Positions 10,173 through 19,679 are shown, counted from the stretch's first letter. The stretch: 64,000 nucleotides of DNA from Rodentibacter ratti (GCF_002000485.1 NZ_MLAJ01000005.1:255893-319892), one strand, 5' to 3'. Notes: generated by a model not told the origin, from the sequence alone. Translations and numbers: made by a program.

Positions 10173-10994
10173 TTATTGACTTTCTTGTTGGAAATATTTG
10201 GCAAGATGGTAAAACAGATCTTGAATTTGGTTGGCTCGGTGTCCAAGTACGCGTACGATAATCCCATCTCTGTTTAAAAGAGAAGCGCCAACCAGCATGG
10301 TTTTTTCCTCCGCAATATGTGCGTGAATGGCTTGTAAAATCCCCTTTAATTCGACCGCACTTTTAGCAAGGTTTAGATAGACTAATGATCCTTGATGGGA
10401 ATAGTTTTCCATTTGGCTCAATGCTGTGAGATGCATTGAGGAAGGCAACCACTGAATACAATCTGATACAAGCGGATATTTTTTGCCGTCATGTTGTAAC
10501 TTATTAATTTTCACATGGGATGAAAATTGGCGGAAAGCAAAACGTTCATTATTTAATACACGCCCTATGGCAACAATCTCACCGTAAATCAGCTCGCTGT
10601 TTGGCTGCATTTCAATGAGCGTTTTTTGTTTGAAAGCAGAATCTTTGTGTAGCACCAACGGATGGGGTAAATAGAATAAACGGCTTCCTTCTGCCAAGTT
10701 AATTTGCGTGATTTGTTCGGCACTCTCGTTTTCATTCATGGTTTGCACACGGGTGAATGCCTGAGTATGAAGTGAAAGTGCGGTTGATTTTGCCAGTGAA
10801 ATTTGAATGTCTAACAGATCGCCAGCCAGCACACCGGGTGAAGAGGACATCTGCATGGCATTCAATCCCCGCTGCCAAATACCCGAATAATGAGGCAGCA
10901 CCATGACTTTAAAGGGCGGCGTGGCAAAATAGTCGGCAAGTTGGGTTTTACCGTTTTGGGCGAGCTTGGTGGAAAGTTTGAGTTTACTGTTCAT
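10173..10994 (-). CDS. ureD: Urease accessory protein UreD (UreH)
   Basis: UreD (called UreH in H. influenzae) binds apo-urease and, with UreF and UreG, forms the complex that guides nickel and CO2 into the active site. The 273 residues match the family. Typical blocks are visible: an N-terminal strand-rich region with SSPGVLAGD and LPHPLVLHKDSAF, and a C-terminal helix-rich end. It is the last gene of the urease operon, 12 bp after ureG, and ends at a terminator shared with cdd. Confidence 0.93.
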   Translation of the reverse strand: MNSKLKLSTKLAQNGKTQLADYFATPPFKVMVLPHYSGIWQRGLNAMQMSSSPGVLAGDLLDIQISLAKSTALSLHTQAFTRVQTMNENESAEQITQINLAEGSRLFYLPHPLVLHKDSAFKQKTLIEMQPNSELIYGEIVAIGRVLNNERFAFRQFSSHVKINKLQHDGKKYPLVSDCIQWLPSSMHLTALSQMENYSHQGSLVYLNLAKSAVELKGILQAIHAHIAEEKTMLVGASLLNRDGIIVRVLGHRANQIQDLFYHLAKYFQQESQ

Positions 10995-11006
10995 TGTTTT
11001 TAAAAA

Positions 11007-11642
11007 CTATCTCACTAATGAAGCAGGCTCTTCCACATTTTTCAACAGAGCATATTTTTCAATCCAACCAATCACACCCTCTAAATTTTCTTTTTTCATG
11101 AGGTTAGTGAAAATGAAAGGCTGACCATTGCGCATACGGCGAGCATCACGTTCCATAACGCTTAAATCCGCTCCCACAAATGGGGCGAGGTCGGTTTTAT
11201 TAATCACCAATAAATCCGAACGAGTAATACCGGGGCCGCCTTTGCGTGGAATTTTTTCTCCTTGTGCCACATCAATGACGAAAATCGTCACATCCGCTAA
11301 ATCGGGGCTAAAGGTGGCTGAAAGATTATCACCGCCCGATTCGATAAAGACGATTTCCACATCAGGAAAACGAGCCACCATTTCATCGACTGCCTCCAAG
11401 TTCATTGAGGCATCTTCACGAATGGCGGTATGAGGGCAGCCGCCGGTTTCTACTCCCATAATCCGCTCTGGAGGAAGCAGACTATTTTTCGTCAAAAATT
11501 CCGCATCTTCTTGGGTGTAAATATCATTGGTGATCACTGCCACGCTATATTTGCTGGCGATTTCACGAGTCAGTTTTTCAATTAACGCTGTTTTACCTGC
11601 CCCCACTGGGCCTGCAACGCCGATTTTAATGTAGTTACGCAT
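11007..11642 (-). CDS. ureG: Urease accessory GTPase UreG
   Basis: UreG is a SIMIBI-class GTPase that carries nickel and drives its insertion into urease. The P-loop is at residues 11-18 (GPVGAGKT, K17). The nickel-binding CPH motif is in [17 protein letters not shown], and the base-recognition motif [10 protein letters not shown] is present. The 211 residues are normal length. It has an AAAAAGGAAA site upstream. Unlike the rest of the operon it is separated from ureF by 190 bp holding a hairpin-rich repeat (11665-11827). Confidence 0.96.
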   Translation of the reverse strand: MRNYIKIGVAGPVGAGKTALIEKLTREIASKYSVAVITNDIYTQEDAEFLTKNSLLPPERIMGVETGGCPHTAIREDASMNLEAVDEMVARFPDVEIVFIESGGDNLSATFSPDLADVTIFVIDVAQGEKIPRKGGPGITRSDLLVINKTDLAPFVGADLSVMERDARRMRNGQPFIFTNLMKKENLEGVIGWIEKYALLKNVEEPASLVR

Positions 11643-11664
11643 TGTTTTTTCCTTTTTCTAATGA

Positions 11665-11827
11665 TTTCCCTCTCTATTTCTGGGAAAGGGAGGATAAATT
11701 CTTTGGGTTTTGGAGGGAGAGGGGATTGTAAAATCTTGGTGAAAAATGACCGCACTTTCCCTCTCTCTGACGAAAATTGCCGAACGCAATTTCCATCAGT
11801 CTCTCTCCCGTAAACGGGTGAGAGGAT
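11665..11827. repeat. Hairpin-rich repeat element inside the urease operon
   Basis: The ureG-ureF spacer holds nested inverted repeats. One is CTGACGAAAATTGC (11767-11780) facing GCAATTTCCATCAG (11786-11799), with two mismatches and a 5-base loop. Another is CTCTCTCCCG/CGGGTGAGAG (11801-11824), with one mismatch and a TAAA loop. CCCTCTC and GGAGAGG-type tracts also occur at 11668-11694 and 11713-11724. A DNA uptake signal (ACCGCACTT) lies at about 11749-11757. There is no coding frame. It looks like a small non-autonomous repeat (REP/MITE-like); whether it recurs in the genome cannot be seen here. Confidence 0.6.
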
Positions 11828-11832
11828 AATTT

Positions 11833-12540
11833 TTACGACATATAAAGTCTGGTATAAAGCTGTTCGTGTTGCATTGCCCGAATATCGTTAGCGAGGGTGG
11901 CAGCGCCAAGCCAATCCGGATCGGGGGATAGGCTTAATTCGACCGCTTGTTGCAACGGCTGACGTAAGCTGAACAAAATATCCTGCCCGTCCATTTGGCT
12001 TAAGGGAATCAGTTTTACGCCATTGGTGATCGTCCCCACCGCCGCATTGTAATAAAAGGCATAGAGTGTATCCGCTTTGGCAAGCCCCATTGCCTGTGCA
12101 ACCATCGCAAACACGATAGGGAAGTAGCCTTGCACGCGTTTTTCATTGATTGCCTGTTGATAAGCCATCAGTACAGGATGGTTTTCATAACGAATAAAAA
12201 TTTTGAGCAACCGCACACCGAGTTTAAAACTGCCTTCACGGCTTTCACGAGCAATCTTCGTAGCGGAAAGTTCCCAATCTAATTCGCATAAACGGTCAAA
12301 ATTATGACTTTCCATGGCATCGAAAGCGAGGGAAAGGTATGCTCCATCGTTATAAATCCAGTTTTGCAATAGCTGGGTTTGCACATAGTCTTCAAGGGTC
12401 GCTTTACTTACCACAATTCGTTGCTGAACGAAGGTTTCCAAGCCGTTGGAATGATTAAATCCGCCAATAGGTAAAGTGGGATCCACTAAGTGGAGCAAAG
12501 CGCCTAAATCCGCCAAACTACGGTTTAATGTTGGTGCCAA
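11833..12540 (-). CDS. ureF: Urease accessory protein UreF
   Basis: UreF bridges UreD and UreG in the urease maturation complex and gates UreG GTPase activity. The 235 residues show the family blocks LVDPTLPIGGFNHSNGLE near the N-terminus and REGSFKLGVRLLKIF in the middle. The start lies inside the 3' end of ureE (16-base overlap), which argues for coupled translation. The product should be cytosolic and mainly helical. Confidence 0.93.
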   Translation of the reverse strand: MAPTLNRSLADLGALLHLVDPTLPIGGFNHSNGLETFVQQRIVVSKATLEDYVQTQLLQNWIYNDGAYLSLAFDAMESHNFDRLCELDWELSATKIARESREGSFKLGVRLLKIFIRYENHPVLMAYQQAINEKRVQGYFPIVFAMVAQAMGLAKADTLYAFYYNAAVGTITNGVKLIPLSQMDGQDILFSLRQPLQQAVELSLSPDPDWLGAATLANDIRAMQHEQLYTRLYMS

Positions 12541-13082
12541 TTTCCATCTCCGTGGTGATGATAGCCGTGATGATCGTGACTATGTGAATGGCTGTGCGAA
12601 TGCCCTTGTGCAGAATTGGCGCGCAAGGCTTGACTTAAACGGCGTTCGGCTTTTTGCGGATGAAAGCCTGCCGCTTGTAACCATTCAAACATCGGTTTGT
12701 CGTAAGGTAAAGTCACCTCATCGCCATCTAAAAAGAGCGGTGAATGTTTGTTACCGATTTCATAGCAGGCTCGTGCCATTTCAGGTAGAGTTTTCGGTGA
12801 AAGGACAATGACTTCACTAGGTAAAATTTCGATGGCGATCACCAGTTCGTCACTTATAAACACCACGTCATCATGTTTTAAACGTTGCCCTTCCTTGAGC
12901 AAACGAAATGCCACTTCACGCCCTGTATTAGTGGTTTTGCGAAGGATATTGCGTTCGCTTTCATACCATTGCAATGGCACACGTTCAATGGTTTGTGTTG
13001 TGATTTTGCCTTCATCTCGAAGTTCGGTTAAATTGCCCAATATGGTATTCATAATGGGGAGGATTGGGTTAAGAATTTTCAT
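12525..13082 (-). CDS. ureE: Urease nickel metallochaperone UreE
   Basis: UreE delivers Ni2+ to UreG. The 185 residues have an N-terminal peptide-binding domain, a central metal-binding domain, and a C-terminal tail (from about residue 160) made almost entirely of His, Ser, Gly and Asp, ending HHHGDGNWHQH. Such tails store extra nickel. The first codons overlap the end of dinD by 14 bases. The start is supported by the natural MKILNPILPI beginning. In the H. influenzae operon ureE directly follows ureC; here dinD lies between them. Confidence 0.95.
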   Translation of the reverse strand: MKILNPILPIMNTILGNLTELRDEGKITTQTIERVPLQWYESERNILRKTTNTGREVAFRLLKEGQRLKHDDVVFISDELVIAIEILPSEVIVLSPKTLPEMARACYEIGNKHSPLFLDGDEVTLPYDKPMFEWLQAAGFHPQKAERRLSQALRANSAQGHSHSHSHSHDHHGYHHHGDGNWHQH

Positions 13083-13935
13083 TTTTGTCTTCTATTTTAG
13101 GTAATGTTTTAACCTTTTCGGCTAATTGTTTTTCTGTTCGTTTTACTTTCCGTTCTAGTTTTTGTAAATCAGGTTCGGCAGGCAATTCTTCTGGTTTTAT
13201 GCCTCGCTGTCCAAGCATTTTCCGAATAGTTTTATTGTTTTGTACATGTTCAATCGTAATCTCATTTTCACCTTGTAAATTAGCTTGTTGCGTATTGTGA
13301 TTTGTCATCTCTGTCGCAAGTTGCTTAGCGGCAATGGTTAGTGTTGGTAAGAAATCGGCTAATGCTCTTCCTTTCGGTATTTCATATTTTTCTTTCATCA
13401 CCTGAGTGGAAAATCCGCCAAACAGGGCATAATCGCCTTTTGAACGAATTCGACCAAATCCGACATCGTCAACCCCCCGTTCATAAAGAATTTGTGAAAG
13501 GATTTTTTCGGATTCTCTTAAGCGTTCACGCGCCTCTAAACGAGTATGCAGCTGCATTCTCTCTTCAATCAATTCCTGTTTTCTTGTTTGCACTGCAAAA
13601 TAGCTTTGTGCAAAAGCAATTTCAGGCTTTCTTGGATCGCCATTTTGAGCGATTAAATAGCAGGCGTAACGTGTGAGCATAAAATCATCAATGTTACGTT
13701 TACTACCACTGCCTAACTCGACCATTTTCGTGACGCCACGAAAATGGTCTGAAGCCTTATAGCCACTGGCTTCACAGGAATCAATCGCTCGGTGAATGGC
13801 CACTTTAAAGTTTTCCCAACGACTATATCCGAGATGTGTTTGAAGGTCACGGGCATACCAAAACTCAATATGTTGATCTAGTCGTTGAACAAGATTTTCT
13901 AATGTTGATTGTAATAGCTGTAATTGAGGATCCAT
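13069..13935 (-). CDS. dinD: DinD-family DNA damage-inducible protein inserted in the urease operon
   Basis: DinD is an SOS protein in E. coli that limits RecA strand exchange. The 288 residues match it well: an N-terminal Bro-N/KilA-N-like domain (IEFWYARDLQTHLGYSRWENF, then DFMLTRYACYLIAQNGDPRKPEIAFAQ) and a charged C-terminal half with a likely coiled coil (residues about 235-285). It lies between ureC and ureE, 164 bp after ureC, and overlaps ureE by 14 bases, so ureE is translated out of its 3' end. No clear LexA box (CTGT-N8-ACAG) is visible in the leader. The function is taken from the family; any link to urease is unknown. Confidence 0.9.
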   Translation of the reverse strand: MDPQLQLLQSTLENLVQRLDQHIEFWYARDLQTHLGYSRWENFKVAIHRAIDSCEASGYKASDHFRGVTKMVELGSGSKRNIDDFMLTRYACYLIAQNGDPRKPEIAFAQSYFAVQTRKQELIEERMQLHTRLEARERLRESEKILSQILYERGVDDVGFGRIRSKGDYALFGGFSTQVMKEKYEIPKGRALADFLPTLTIAAKQLATEMTNHNTQQANLQGENEITIEHVQNNKTIRKMLGQRGIKPEELPAEPDLQKLERKVKRTEKQLAEKVKTLPKIEDKNENS

Positions 13936-14099
13936 TTTTATTCCTTTTTAAATGTAAAACAATTCAACATCCTAATAAAAGCCCGATTCGAAATCAGAAA
14001 AACCTTTTATTTTTTCGAGTGAGATCACAAACTTTCGTCCAGAGTAACAAGTTACCCTAGGATTACGAATAATTCAGCCCCTTTGGGGTTGAGGTGTCG
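13936..14099 (-). promoter_or_regulatory. Leader between ureC and dinD with palindromes
   Basis: This 164-bp spacer holds three symmetric elements: GAGTAAC-AA-GTTACCC (14042-14057), 8-bp arms AATAAAAG/CTTTTATT (13974-13981 and 14004-14011), and a small CCCC-TTT-GGGG hairpin (14078-14088) just after the ureC stop. The hairpin has no T-run and is a poor terminator. An AAGGAAT ribosome site precedes dinD. The palindromes could be protein sites or traces of insertion; which is not decidable here. Confidence 0.4.
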
Positions 14100-15818
14100 T
14101 TAGAACATAAAATACCGCTGCGCCAGTGGCACTTTTTCTGCCGGTTCACAAGTGATAAGCTCACCATTTACCCGCACTTCGTAACGCTCAGGATCGACGG
14201 TGATTTCAGGTGTGGCATCATTATGAACTAAGTCTTTTTTACCAATATTACGGCAACCTTTCACAGCAATGAGTTCTTTTTCTAAGCCATATTGAGTTTG
14301 AATATCCGCTTGTTGAGCGGCTTCCGACACAAATACTACAGCAGTTTCAGTGGTAGCTTTGCCTTGGTTGCCAAACATTGGGCGGTAGAATACCGGTTGT
14401 GGTGTTGGGATCGAGGCATTTGGGTCGCCCATTTTGGCATAACTGATAAAGCCTTTTTTGATCACTGTTTTAGGTTTCACACCAAAAAACATGGGTTTCC
14501 ACAGCACAATATCAGCGATTTTGCCCACTTCCAATGAACCGACATGATCAGCGATACCGTGAGCAATAGCCGGGTTGATGGTGTATTTCGCAATATAGCG
14601 TTTAATACGGAAGTTATCGTTGCCTTTAGTGCCTAATTCACCTCGTTGTGCTTTCATTTTGTCCGCTGTTTGCCAAGTGCGTGTTACCACTTCACCGATA
14701 CGCCCCATGGCTTGCGAGTCGGAACTCATAATGGAAAATACCCCAATATCGTGTAAAATATCTTCTGCAGCAATGGTTTCTGGGCGGATACGGCTGTCGG
14801 CGAATGCCACATCTTCAGGCACACGTTTGTCTAAATGATGGCAAACCATCAACATATCCAAATGCTCGTCAATAGTGTTCACTGTGAACGGGCGAGTTGG
14901 GTTGGTAGAAGCCGGTAGCACGTTCGGATACATTGCTGCTTTGATAATGTCTGGAGCATGTCCACCGCCTGCGCCTTCAGTGTGGAAAGTATGGATAACA
15001 CGTCCGTCAATGGCTTTCATGGTATCTTCTAAGAAACCACTTTCGTTGAGGGTATCAGTATGGATTGCCACTTGCACATCCATTTCATCTGCCACTTTTA
15101 ATGCCGCATCAATAACCGCAGGTGTTGCCCCCCAATCTTCGTGGATTTTTAAACCGAGTGCACCGGCACGGATTTGTTCTCTTAAAGGTTCAAGGGTAGA
15201 GCAGTTACCTTTACCAAAAAAGCCCACATTGACAGGCAGTGCCTCTGCGGCTTGGAACATTCGTTGTAAATTCCAAGCTCCCGGTGTACAAGTAGTAGCA
15301 TGCGTACCATCCGCCGGACCTGTACCACCACCAATTAATGTGGTTGTTCCGTTTTCCAGGGCGTGTTGTGCTTGTTGCGGGCAGATAAAGTGGATATGTG
15401 TATCAATTCCGCCTGCAGTGGCGATTAGGTTTGCACCATTATGCACTTCGGTACTCACGCCGATAATCATATTTGGGGTAACGCCGTCCATTGTGTCGGG
15501 ATTACCAGCCTGACCGATACCCACGATTCGTCCATCACGAATACCAATATCCGCTTTGATAATGCCAAGTTTCGCATCAATAATCATCACATTGGTGATA
15601 ACAAAATCTAGTACATTAGGATTATCACGGGTTTCGGTGCCGGATTGAGCCATACCATCACGCACACTTTTGCCACCGCCAAATTTACATTCATCACCTT
15701 TGGTGACTAAATCTTGTTCAATGGTTGCCCATAAATCAGTATCGCCTAAACGCACGCTATCGCCCACGGTGGGGCCGAAAGTGGCAACATATTGAGATCT
15801 TGGAATGGTTAATGTCAT
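14100..15818 (-). CDS. ureC: Urease alpha subunit UreC
   Basis: UreC is the catalytic subunit that hydrolyses urea to ammonia and carbamate. The 572 residues hold the complete binickel site: H141 and H143 ([10 protein letters not shown]), the carbamylated lysine K224 (GLKIHEDWG), and further His in IHTDTLNE and [14 protein letters not shown], plus the mobile-flap region in VCHHLD. The last residues are the usual YFMF. It follows ureB by 11 bp. Ammonia from urea would serve nitrogen supply and acid tolerance in the host. Confidence 0.98.
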   Translation of the reverse strand: MTLTIPRSQYVATFGPTVGDSVRLGDTDLWATIEQDLVTKGDECKFGGGKSVRDGMAQSGTETRDNPNVLDFVITNVMIIDAKLGIIKADIGIRDGRIVGIGQAGNPDTMDGVTPNMIIGVSTEVHNGANLIATAGGIDTHIHFICPQQAQHALENGTTTLIGGGTGPADGTHATTCTPGAWNLQRMFQAAEALPVNVGFFGKGNCSTLEPLREQIRAGALGLKIHEDWGATPAVIDAALKVADEMDVQVAIHTDTLNESGFLEDTMKAIDGRVIHTFHTEGAGGGHAPDIIKAAMYPNVLPASTNPTRPFTVNTIDEHLDMLMVCHHLDKRVPEDVAFADSRIRPETIAAEDILHDIGVFSIMSSDSQAMGRIGEVVTRTWQTADKMKAQRGELGTKGNDNFRIKRYIAKYTINPAIAHGIADHVGSLEVGKIADIVLWKPMFFGVKPKTVIKKGFISYAKMGDPNASIPTPQPVFYRPMFGNQGKATTETAVVFVSEAAQQADIQTQYGLEKELIAVKGCRNIGKKDLVHNDATPEITVDPERYEVRVNGELITCEPAEKVPLAQRYFMF

Positions 15819-15829
15819 TGTGCTATTCC

Positions 15830-16135
15830 TTATAATTTGCCGTCAATTTTGTTATGAAAACCATAAATGATTTTGTTTCCGCCAAATTCTACTAATTCTA
15901 CGGTTTTAGCTTCGCCGGGTTCAAAACGCACCGCATTTCCTGAGGGGACGTTTAAACGCATACCACGAGCTAAAGTGCGGTCAAATTCAAGGGCATTATT
16001 GGTTTCAAAAAAGTGATAGTGGGAGCCGACTTGGATTGGACGATCGCCTTTATTTATCACATCAATTTTTACGGTTTTCCGCCCAATATTGGCTTGGATA
16101 TCACCGTTTGCTAATTTGTATTCACCTGGAATCAT
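15830..16135 (-). CDS. ureB: Urease beta subunit UreB
   Basis: This is the structural beta subunit of the (alpha-beta-gamma)3 urease. The 101 residues match the family and keep its markers: MIPGEYKLA at the start, [17 protein letters not shown] in the middle, and [13 protein letters not shown] near the end. It lies 16 bp after ureA and 11 bp before ureC. Confidence 0.97.
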   Translation of the reverse strand: MIPGEYKLANGDIQANIGRKTVKIDVINKGDRPIQVGSHYHFFETNNALEFDRTLARGMRLNVPSGNAVRFEPGEAKTVELVEFGGNKIIYGFHNKIDGKL

Positions 16136-16151
16136 TTGATTAAATCCTAAT

Positions 16152-16454
16152 TTATCTAATCGGGTTATGTACCGTTACTAATTTTGTGCCATCGGGAAAG
16201 GTAGCTTCAATTTGCACTTCATGTACCATTTCAGGGATACCTTCCATAACATCATCGACAGTTAAAAGGGTTGCTCCATATTGCATTACTTCTGCAACTG
16301 TCATACCGTCACGAGCGGCTTCCTGTAAGTGGCTGGCAATGTAGGCGATGGATTCCGGATAGTTTAATTTTACACCGCGAGCCTTGCGTTTTGCTGCAAG
16401 CTCACCGGCAAGAAAAAGCATCAGCTTTTCTTGTTCTCTTGATGTTAAATGCAT
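16152..16454 (-). CDS. ureA: Urease gamma subunit UreA
   Basis: This is the smallest structural urease subunit and the first gene of the operon. The 100 residues show the usual [14 protein letters not shown] start, [13 protein letters not shown] and [16 protein letters not shown]. An AAGGAAAT site precedes the ATG. A likely -10 (TATACT, minus strand, 16561-16566) gives a leader of about 100 bases. No nickel transporter or NikR gene is seen next to the operon. Confidence 0.97.
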   Translation of the reverse strand: MHLTSREQEKLMLFLAGELAAKRKARGVKLNYPESIAYIASHLQEAARDGMTVAEVMQYGATLLTVDDVMEGIPEMVHEVQIEATFPDGTKLVTVHNPIR

Positions 16455-16560
16455 TTTTATTTCCTTAATTAAAAACGACTTGGATCGGGATAAATAGCCA
16501 AGTTTTTAGAATTTCGGTTGGGATGATTGATTTGATTTTCTATCTAGGATGACAGTGCGT

Positions 16561-16566
16561 AGTATA
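16561..16566 (-). promoter_or_regulatory. Probable -10 of the urease operon
   Basis: TATACT on the minus strand about 105 bases upstream of ureA is the best promoter hexamer in the aspC-ureA spacer. The -35 17 bases further up (TAGCAA) is weak, which would fit an activator-dependent promoter. Confidence 0.45.
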
Positions 16567-16640
16567 AAAGGAAATGCTACTTTTTGCTATGTTAAATTGA
16601 ATGAAATCGCATATTTTCATTTGTGTTTTTATTTTGAAAC

Positions 16641-16667
16641 AAAAAGCGCATACATGATGCGCTTTTT
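16641..16667 (-). terminator. aspC terminator
   Basis: A perfect 11-bp stem AAAAAGCGCAT/ATGCGCTTTTT with a 5-base loop directly follows aspC on the minus strand. It separates aspC from the urease operon. Confidence 0.88.
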
Positions 16668-16688
16668 ACTATAAGTAATGGATAGAGA

Positions 16689-17879
16689 TTAAAGGACTTT
16701 TACAATACTTTCACATAAATAACGGATGTTATCTTCTGTAATACCTGCTACGTTAATACGACCTGAACGCACCGCATAAATAGCGAATTCTTCTTTTAAG
16801 CGATCTACTTGTTCTGCTGTTAAACCACTGAAGGAGAACATACCGTTTTGTTCGATAATAAAACTGAAATCTTGTTGTGCGCCGTACTCTTTTAATAACT
16901 GCACAAATAAATGACGCATTTTCTTGATTCGTTCACGCATTTCGGTGAGTTCATCATCCCAAGATTGGCGAAGCAGTGGGGAGCTTAACACTTGTACCAC
17001 CGTTGCTGCGCCGTGAGAGGCAGGGTTGGAGTAGAGCGTACGAATAATGGATTTCACTTGAGTCAATGCGGTTGAAGCAATCTCTGAATTTTCCGCCACT
17101 AAAGTAAATGCACCTACCCGTTCATTATATAAACCGAAGTTTTTAGAGAAAGAGCTGGCAACAAGCAATTCTTTATGATTTTCGGCAAAGGTGCGTAAGC
17201 CAAGGGCATCTTCATCTAGGCCGTTTGCTAAACCTTGGTAAGCAAAATCGAATAGGGGGAGCCAACCGTTTTTTGCAGAAAGTTCTGCCAGTTGTTGCCA
17301 TTGTTCCGGTGTTGGATCAATACCGGTCGGATTATGGCAGCAACCGTGGAGAAGCACGACATCACCTGCGTTTGCGTTGCTTAAATCGGCGATTAAATTA
17401 TCCCAGTCTAAAGTTTTGTTTTCCGCATCATAGTAACGGTATTCACGAATTGTTATCCCTACAGCATTGAAAATCGCATTGTGGTTTGGCCAAGTCGGTG
17501 TGCTAATCCAGACGTTTTGCGCTTTAGTTTGGCGTTTGATAAATTCAGCTGCAATGCGTAGTGCACCGGTTCCACCAAGGCTTTGAACGGTTCTGGCTCG
17601 CTGTTGTTTTACAATGTTACTGTCTGCGCCAAAAAGTAGTTCTTGGGTTAAACGATTGTATTCTGCGATACCGTCAATGGTGAGATAATTTTTGGTATTT
17701 TCTTTATCAAGTAAGCGTTTTTCTGCTTCTTTTACAGCCCGCATAATGGGGGTTGCACCTTGTGCATCTTTATATACGCCAATACCAAGGTTAATTTTAT
17801 TTGCACGGGTTTCAGATTTGAATGCTTCGCCTAAGCCAAGAATTGGATCGGCAGGTGCGGCTTTGATATTTTCAAACAT
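16689..17879 (-). CDS. aspC: Aspartate (aromatic) aminotransferase
   Basis: This PLP enzyme interconverts aspartate and oxaloacetate with glutamate and 2-oxoglutarate. The start is the ATG at 17879 (MFENIK), which has an AAGGAAAA site and gives 396 residues, the usual length; the frame upstream is not protein-like. The PLP lysine is in [15 protein letters not shown]. The sugar-phosphate and cofactor contacts [13 protein letters not shown] and DFAYQG, and the C-terminal RINVAG arginine, are present. It is transcribed alone, ending at the 16641 hairpin. Confidence 0.95.
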   Translation of the reverse strand: MFENIKAAPADPILGLGEAFKSETRANKINLGIGVYKDAQGATPIMRAVKEAEKRLLDKENTKNYLTIDGIAEYNRLTQELLFGADSNIVKQQRARTVQSLGGTGALRIAAEFIKRQTKAQNVWISTPTWPNHNAIFNAVGITIREYRYYDAENKTLDWDNLIADLSNANAGDVVLLHGCCHNPTGIDPTPEQWQQLAELSAKNGWLPLFDFAYQGLANGLDEDALGLRTFAENHKELLVASSFSKNFGLYNERVGAFTLVAENSEIASTALTQVKSIIRTLYSNPASHGAATVVQVLSSPLLRQSWDDELTEMRERIKKMRHLFVQLLKEYGAQQDFSFIIEQNGMFSFSGLTAEQVDRLKEEFAIYAVRSGRINVAGITEDNIRYLCESIVKVL

Positions 17880-17965
17880 AGCATTTTCCTTTTTTGATGG
17901 GGGGATAATCGGTCTCTTTATACTGCAAGCTTTTATGTTTAGCAAGTAAAAACACCACAAAAATT

Positions 17966-18009
17966 AACCGCACTTTTGTGTTTTGCTGATTACATCAAAA
18001 AGTGCGGTT
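17966..18009 (-). terminator. Uptake-signal inverted pair acting as purK terminator
   Basis: AACCGCACTTTT and AAAAGTGCGGTT face each other across 20 bases, just after purK on the minus strand. Each arm is a full DNA uptake signal. Confidence 0.7.
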
Positions 18010-18019
18010 AAAAATGAAT

Positions 18020-19108
18020 TTATTTTAATTGTGCGATCGTCCAGTTCAATCCGGATTGATAATCTTCCGGTAAAGTATGACGAAGTTTTTCCAGTTGCTG
18101 AACGATAACGGATTTATCCGGGTGAGAAAGATTAATATGACCCACTTTCCGCCCCGGGCGAACTTCTTTGCCATACCAATGAAGCTGGGCAAAAGGGATA
18201 TTTAACCATTGTGGATTATGATCTGTGCCAATTAAATTTACCATCACACTCGGCGCAAAAGTTTCCAAATTTGGTGTCGGCAAATTCAGTAATGCACGCA
18301 GATGCAATTCAAATTGGCTAATGGAACAACCAAGTTGTGTCCAGTGACCGCTGTTGTGTACACGTGGGGCAAGTTCATTGATTAGCAATTTATCACCCAC
18401 CACAAAACATTCCATCGCCATGACCCCTACATAATTGAGCCTATCCATAATTTTACCCAACATGGCTTCCGCTTGTGCCTGTTGATGAGATTGTTGAGGG
18501 AAAGCGGTATCCATCACGCTATAACGTAAAATTCCATTTTGTTGAAGATTGTGTGTCACAGGATAGAAGCGTTTTTCAGCATTTTTGAAACGTGCGCCAA
18601 CAATCGATACCTCATAATCAAAAGGAATAAATTTCTCCGCAATCACTTCACCGAATAAATCATCGGTAATCTCGCTTTGATTTTCATTCGTGATAATCCA
18701 TTGTCCACGTCCGTCATAGCCGCCGGTACGGCGTTTCACCACGACTTTTTCACCTATGTTTTGGAAAACTTCTTGCCATTGTTCTTTATTTTCTAACAAG
18801 CGCCAAGGCGAAGTGGAAAGCTCAAGTTCATCCAAAAGGGATTTTTGTGTTAAACGATCTGCCAACAAGCCAAAAATAGGTTGATTGACAAAATGAGGGT
18901 GGTTGCCGAGTAATTCGGTGAGAGGTGTTTTTTCCCAACGTTCAATTTCTGCGGTGATCACCGCATTTGTCGGCAAATCAAAAACGGGCGCATTGAAGGC
19001 TAAAGGTTCCACCTGAATATCTAAAGGTGCACCAGCATAGCGAAGCATTCTGCCTAATTGACCGTTACCAAGCACATAAACCGTAGGGTAGAGGGAGGAT
19101 TGTTGCAT
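18020..19108 (-). CDS. purK: N5-carboxyaminoimidazole ribonucleotide synthase PurK
   Basis: PurK is an ATP-grasp enzyme that carboxylates AIR with bicarbonate to N5-CAIR, feeding PurE. From the ATG at 19108 it has 362 residues. Upstream in-frame starts exist (ATG 19120, TTG 19123) but have no ribosome site. The nucleotide-like beginning YVLGNGQLGRMLRYAGAPL, the ATP-grasp blocks VVKRRTGGYDGRGQW and AEKFIPFDYEVS, and NELAPRVHNSGHWTQ are clear. It lies downstream of purE but behind a strong hairpin (19142-19165). Confidence 0.94.
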   Translation of the reverse strand: MQQSSLYPTVYVLGNGQLGRMLRYAGAPLDIQVEPLAFNAPVFDLPTNAVITAEIERWEKTPLTELLGNHPHFVNQPIFGLLADRLTQKSLLDELELSTSPWRLLENKEQWQEVFQNIGEKVVVKRRTGGYDGRGQWIITNENQSEITDDLFGEVIAEKFIPFDYEVSIVGARFKNAEKRFYPVTHNLQQNGILRYSVMDTAFPQQSHQQAQAEAMLGKIMDRLNYVGVMAMECFVVGDKLLINELAPRVHNSGHWTQLGCSISQFELHLRALLNLPTPNLETFAPSVMVNLIGTDHNPQWLNIPFAQLHWYGKEVRPGRKVGHINLSHPDKSVIVQQLEKLRHTLPEDYQSGLNWTIAQLK

Positions 19109-19141
19109 GTTATTTCTCATCAAAAAATAATCGAAAAAACA

Positions 19142-19165
19142 ACCGCACTTTTAATAAAGTGCGGT
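19142..19165 (-). terminator. Uptake-signal hairpin between purE and purK
   Basis: ACCGCACTTT-TAAT-AAAGTGCGGT is a perfect 10-bp stem with a 4-base loop. On the minus strand it is followed by a T-rich run, so it looks like a complete intrinsic terminator or attenuator inside the purEK operon. Confidence 0.75.
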
Positions 19166-19181
19166 CAAGTTTTCTTGCGTT

Positions 19182-19679
19182 TTATACGCGCGGATCGGGA
19201 TTATCCAACACCGCTTGAGTTTGTTTTTCGCGGAATGCTTGTAAACGTGAGAGCAAATCCTGATCCCACGCCGCCAAAATTTGTGCAGCAAGTAATGCGG
19301 CATTTGCTGCACCGGCAGGGCCGATAGCAAGTGTTCCTACTGGAATACCTTTTGGCATTTGCACGATAGAATGAAGGCTATCCACACCGCTTAACATGGA
19401 ACTTTTCACCGGTACACCCAGCACGGGAACTAAGGTTTTTGCGGCGATCATACCCGGTAAATGTGCTGCACCGCCTGCACCGGCAATAATCACTTTATAG
19501 CCGTTTTTTTGCGCATTTTCGGCAAAGCTAAACAGTTTATCGGGGGTTCGGTGGGCGGAAACAATTTCAACATGATAAGGCACATTGAGTTCATCTAAAA
19601 TTTGTGTGCTTTCTTGCATGGTTGCCCAATCGCTTTTAGAACCCATCACAATGGCAATTTGTGCTTGTTTTGTGGACAT
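19182..19679 (-). CDS. purE: N5-carboxyaminoimidazole ribonucleotide mutase PurE
   Basis: PurE moves the carboxyl group of N5-CAIR to C4, making CAIR in purine synthesis. The 165 residues match class I PurE (about 169 in E. coli). Seen are [12 protein letters not shown], the catalytic-site [22 protein letters not shown] and the substrate loop [20 protein letters not shown]. It is first in purEK, with a PurR box at 19740-19751 overlapping the promoter. Confidence 0.95.
   Translation of the reverse strand: MSTKQAQIAIVMGSKSDWATMQESTQILDELNVPYHVEIVSAHRTPDKLFSFAENAQKNGYKVIIAGAGGAAHLPGMIAAKTLVPVLGVPVKSSMLSGVDSLHSIVQMPKGIPVGTLAIGPAGAANAALLAAQILAAWDQDLLSRLQAFREKQTQAVLDNPDPRV

Noticed and set aside
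14076..14090. Terminator after ureC
   Set aside because: The CCCC/GGGG stem is only four pairs and has no T-run on the minus strand, so the operon probably reads through.
13936..14099. LexA box for dinD
   Set aside because: No CTGT-N8-ACAG or close variant was found on either strand of the leader.
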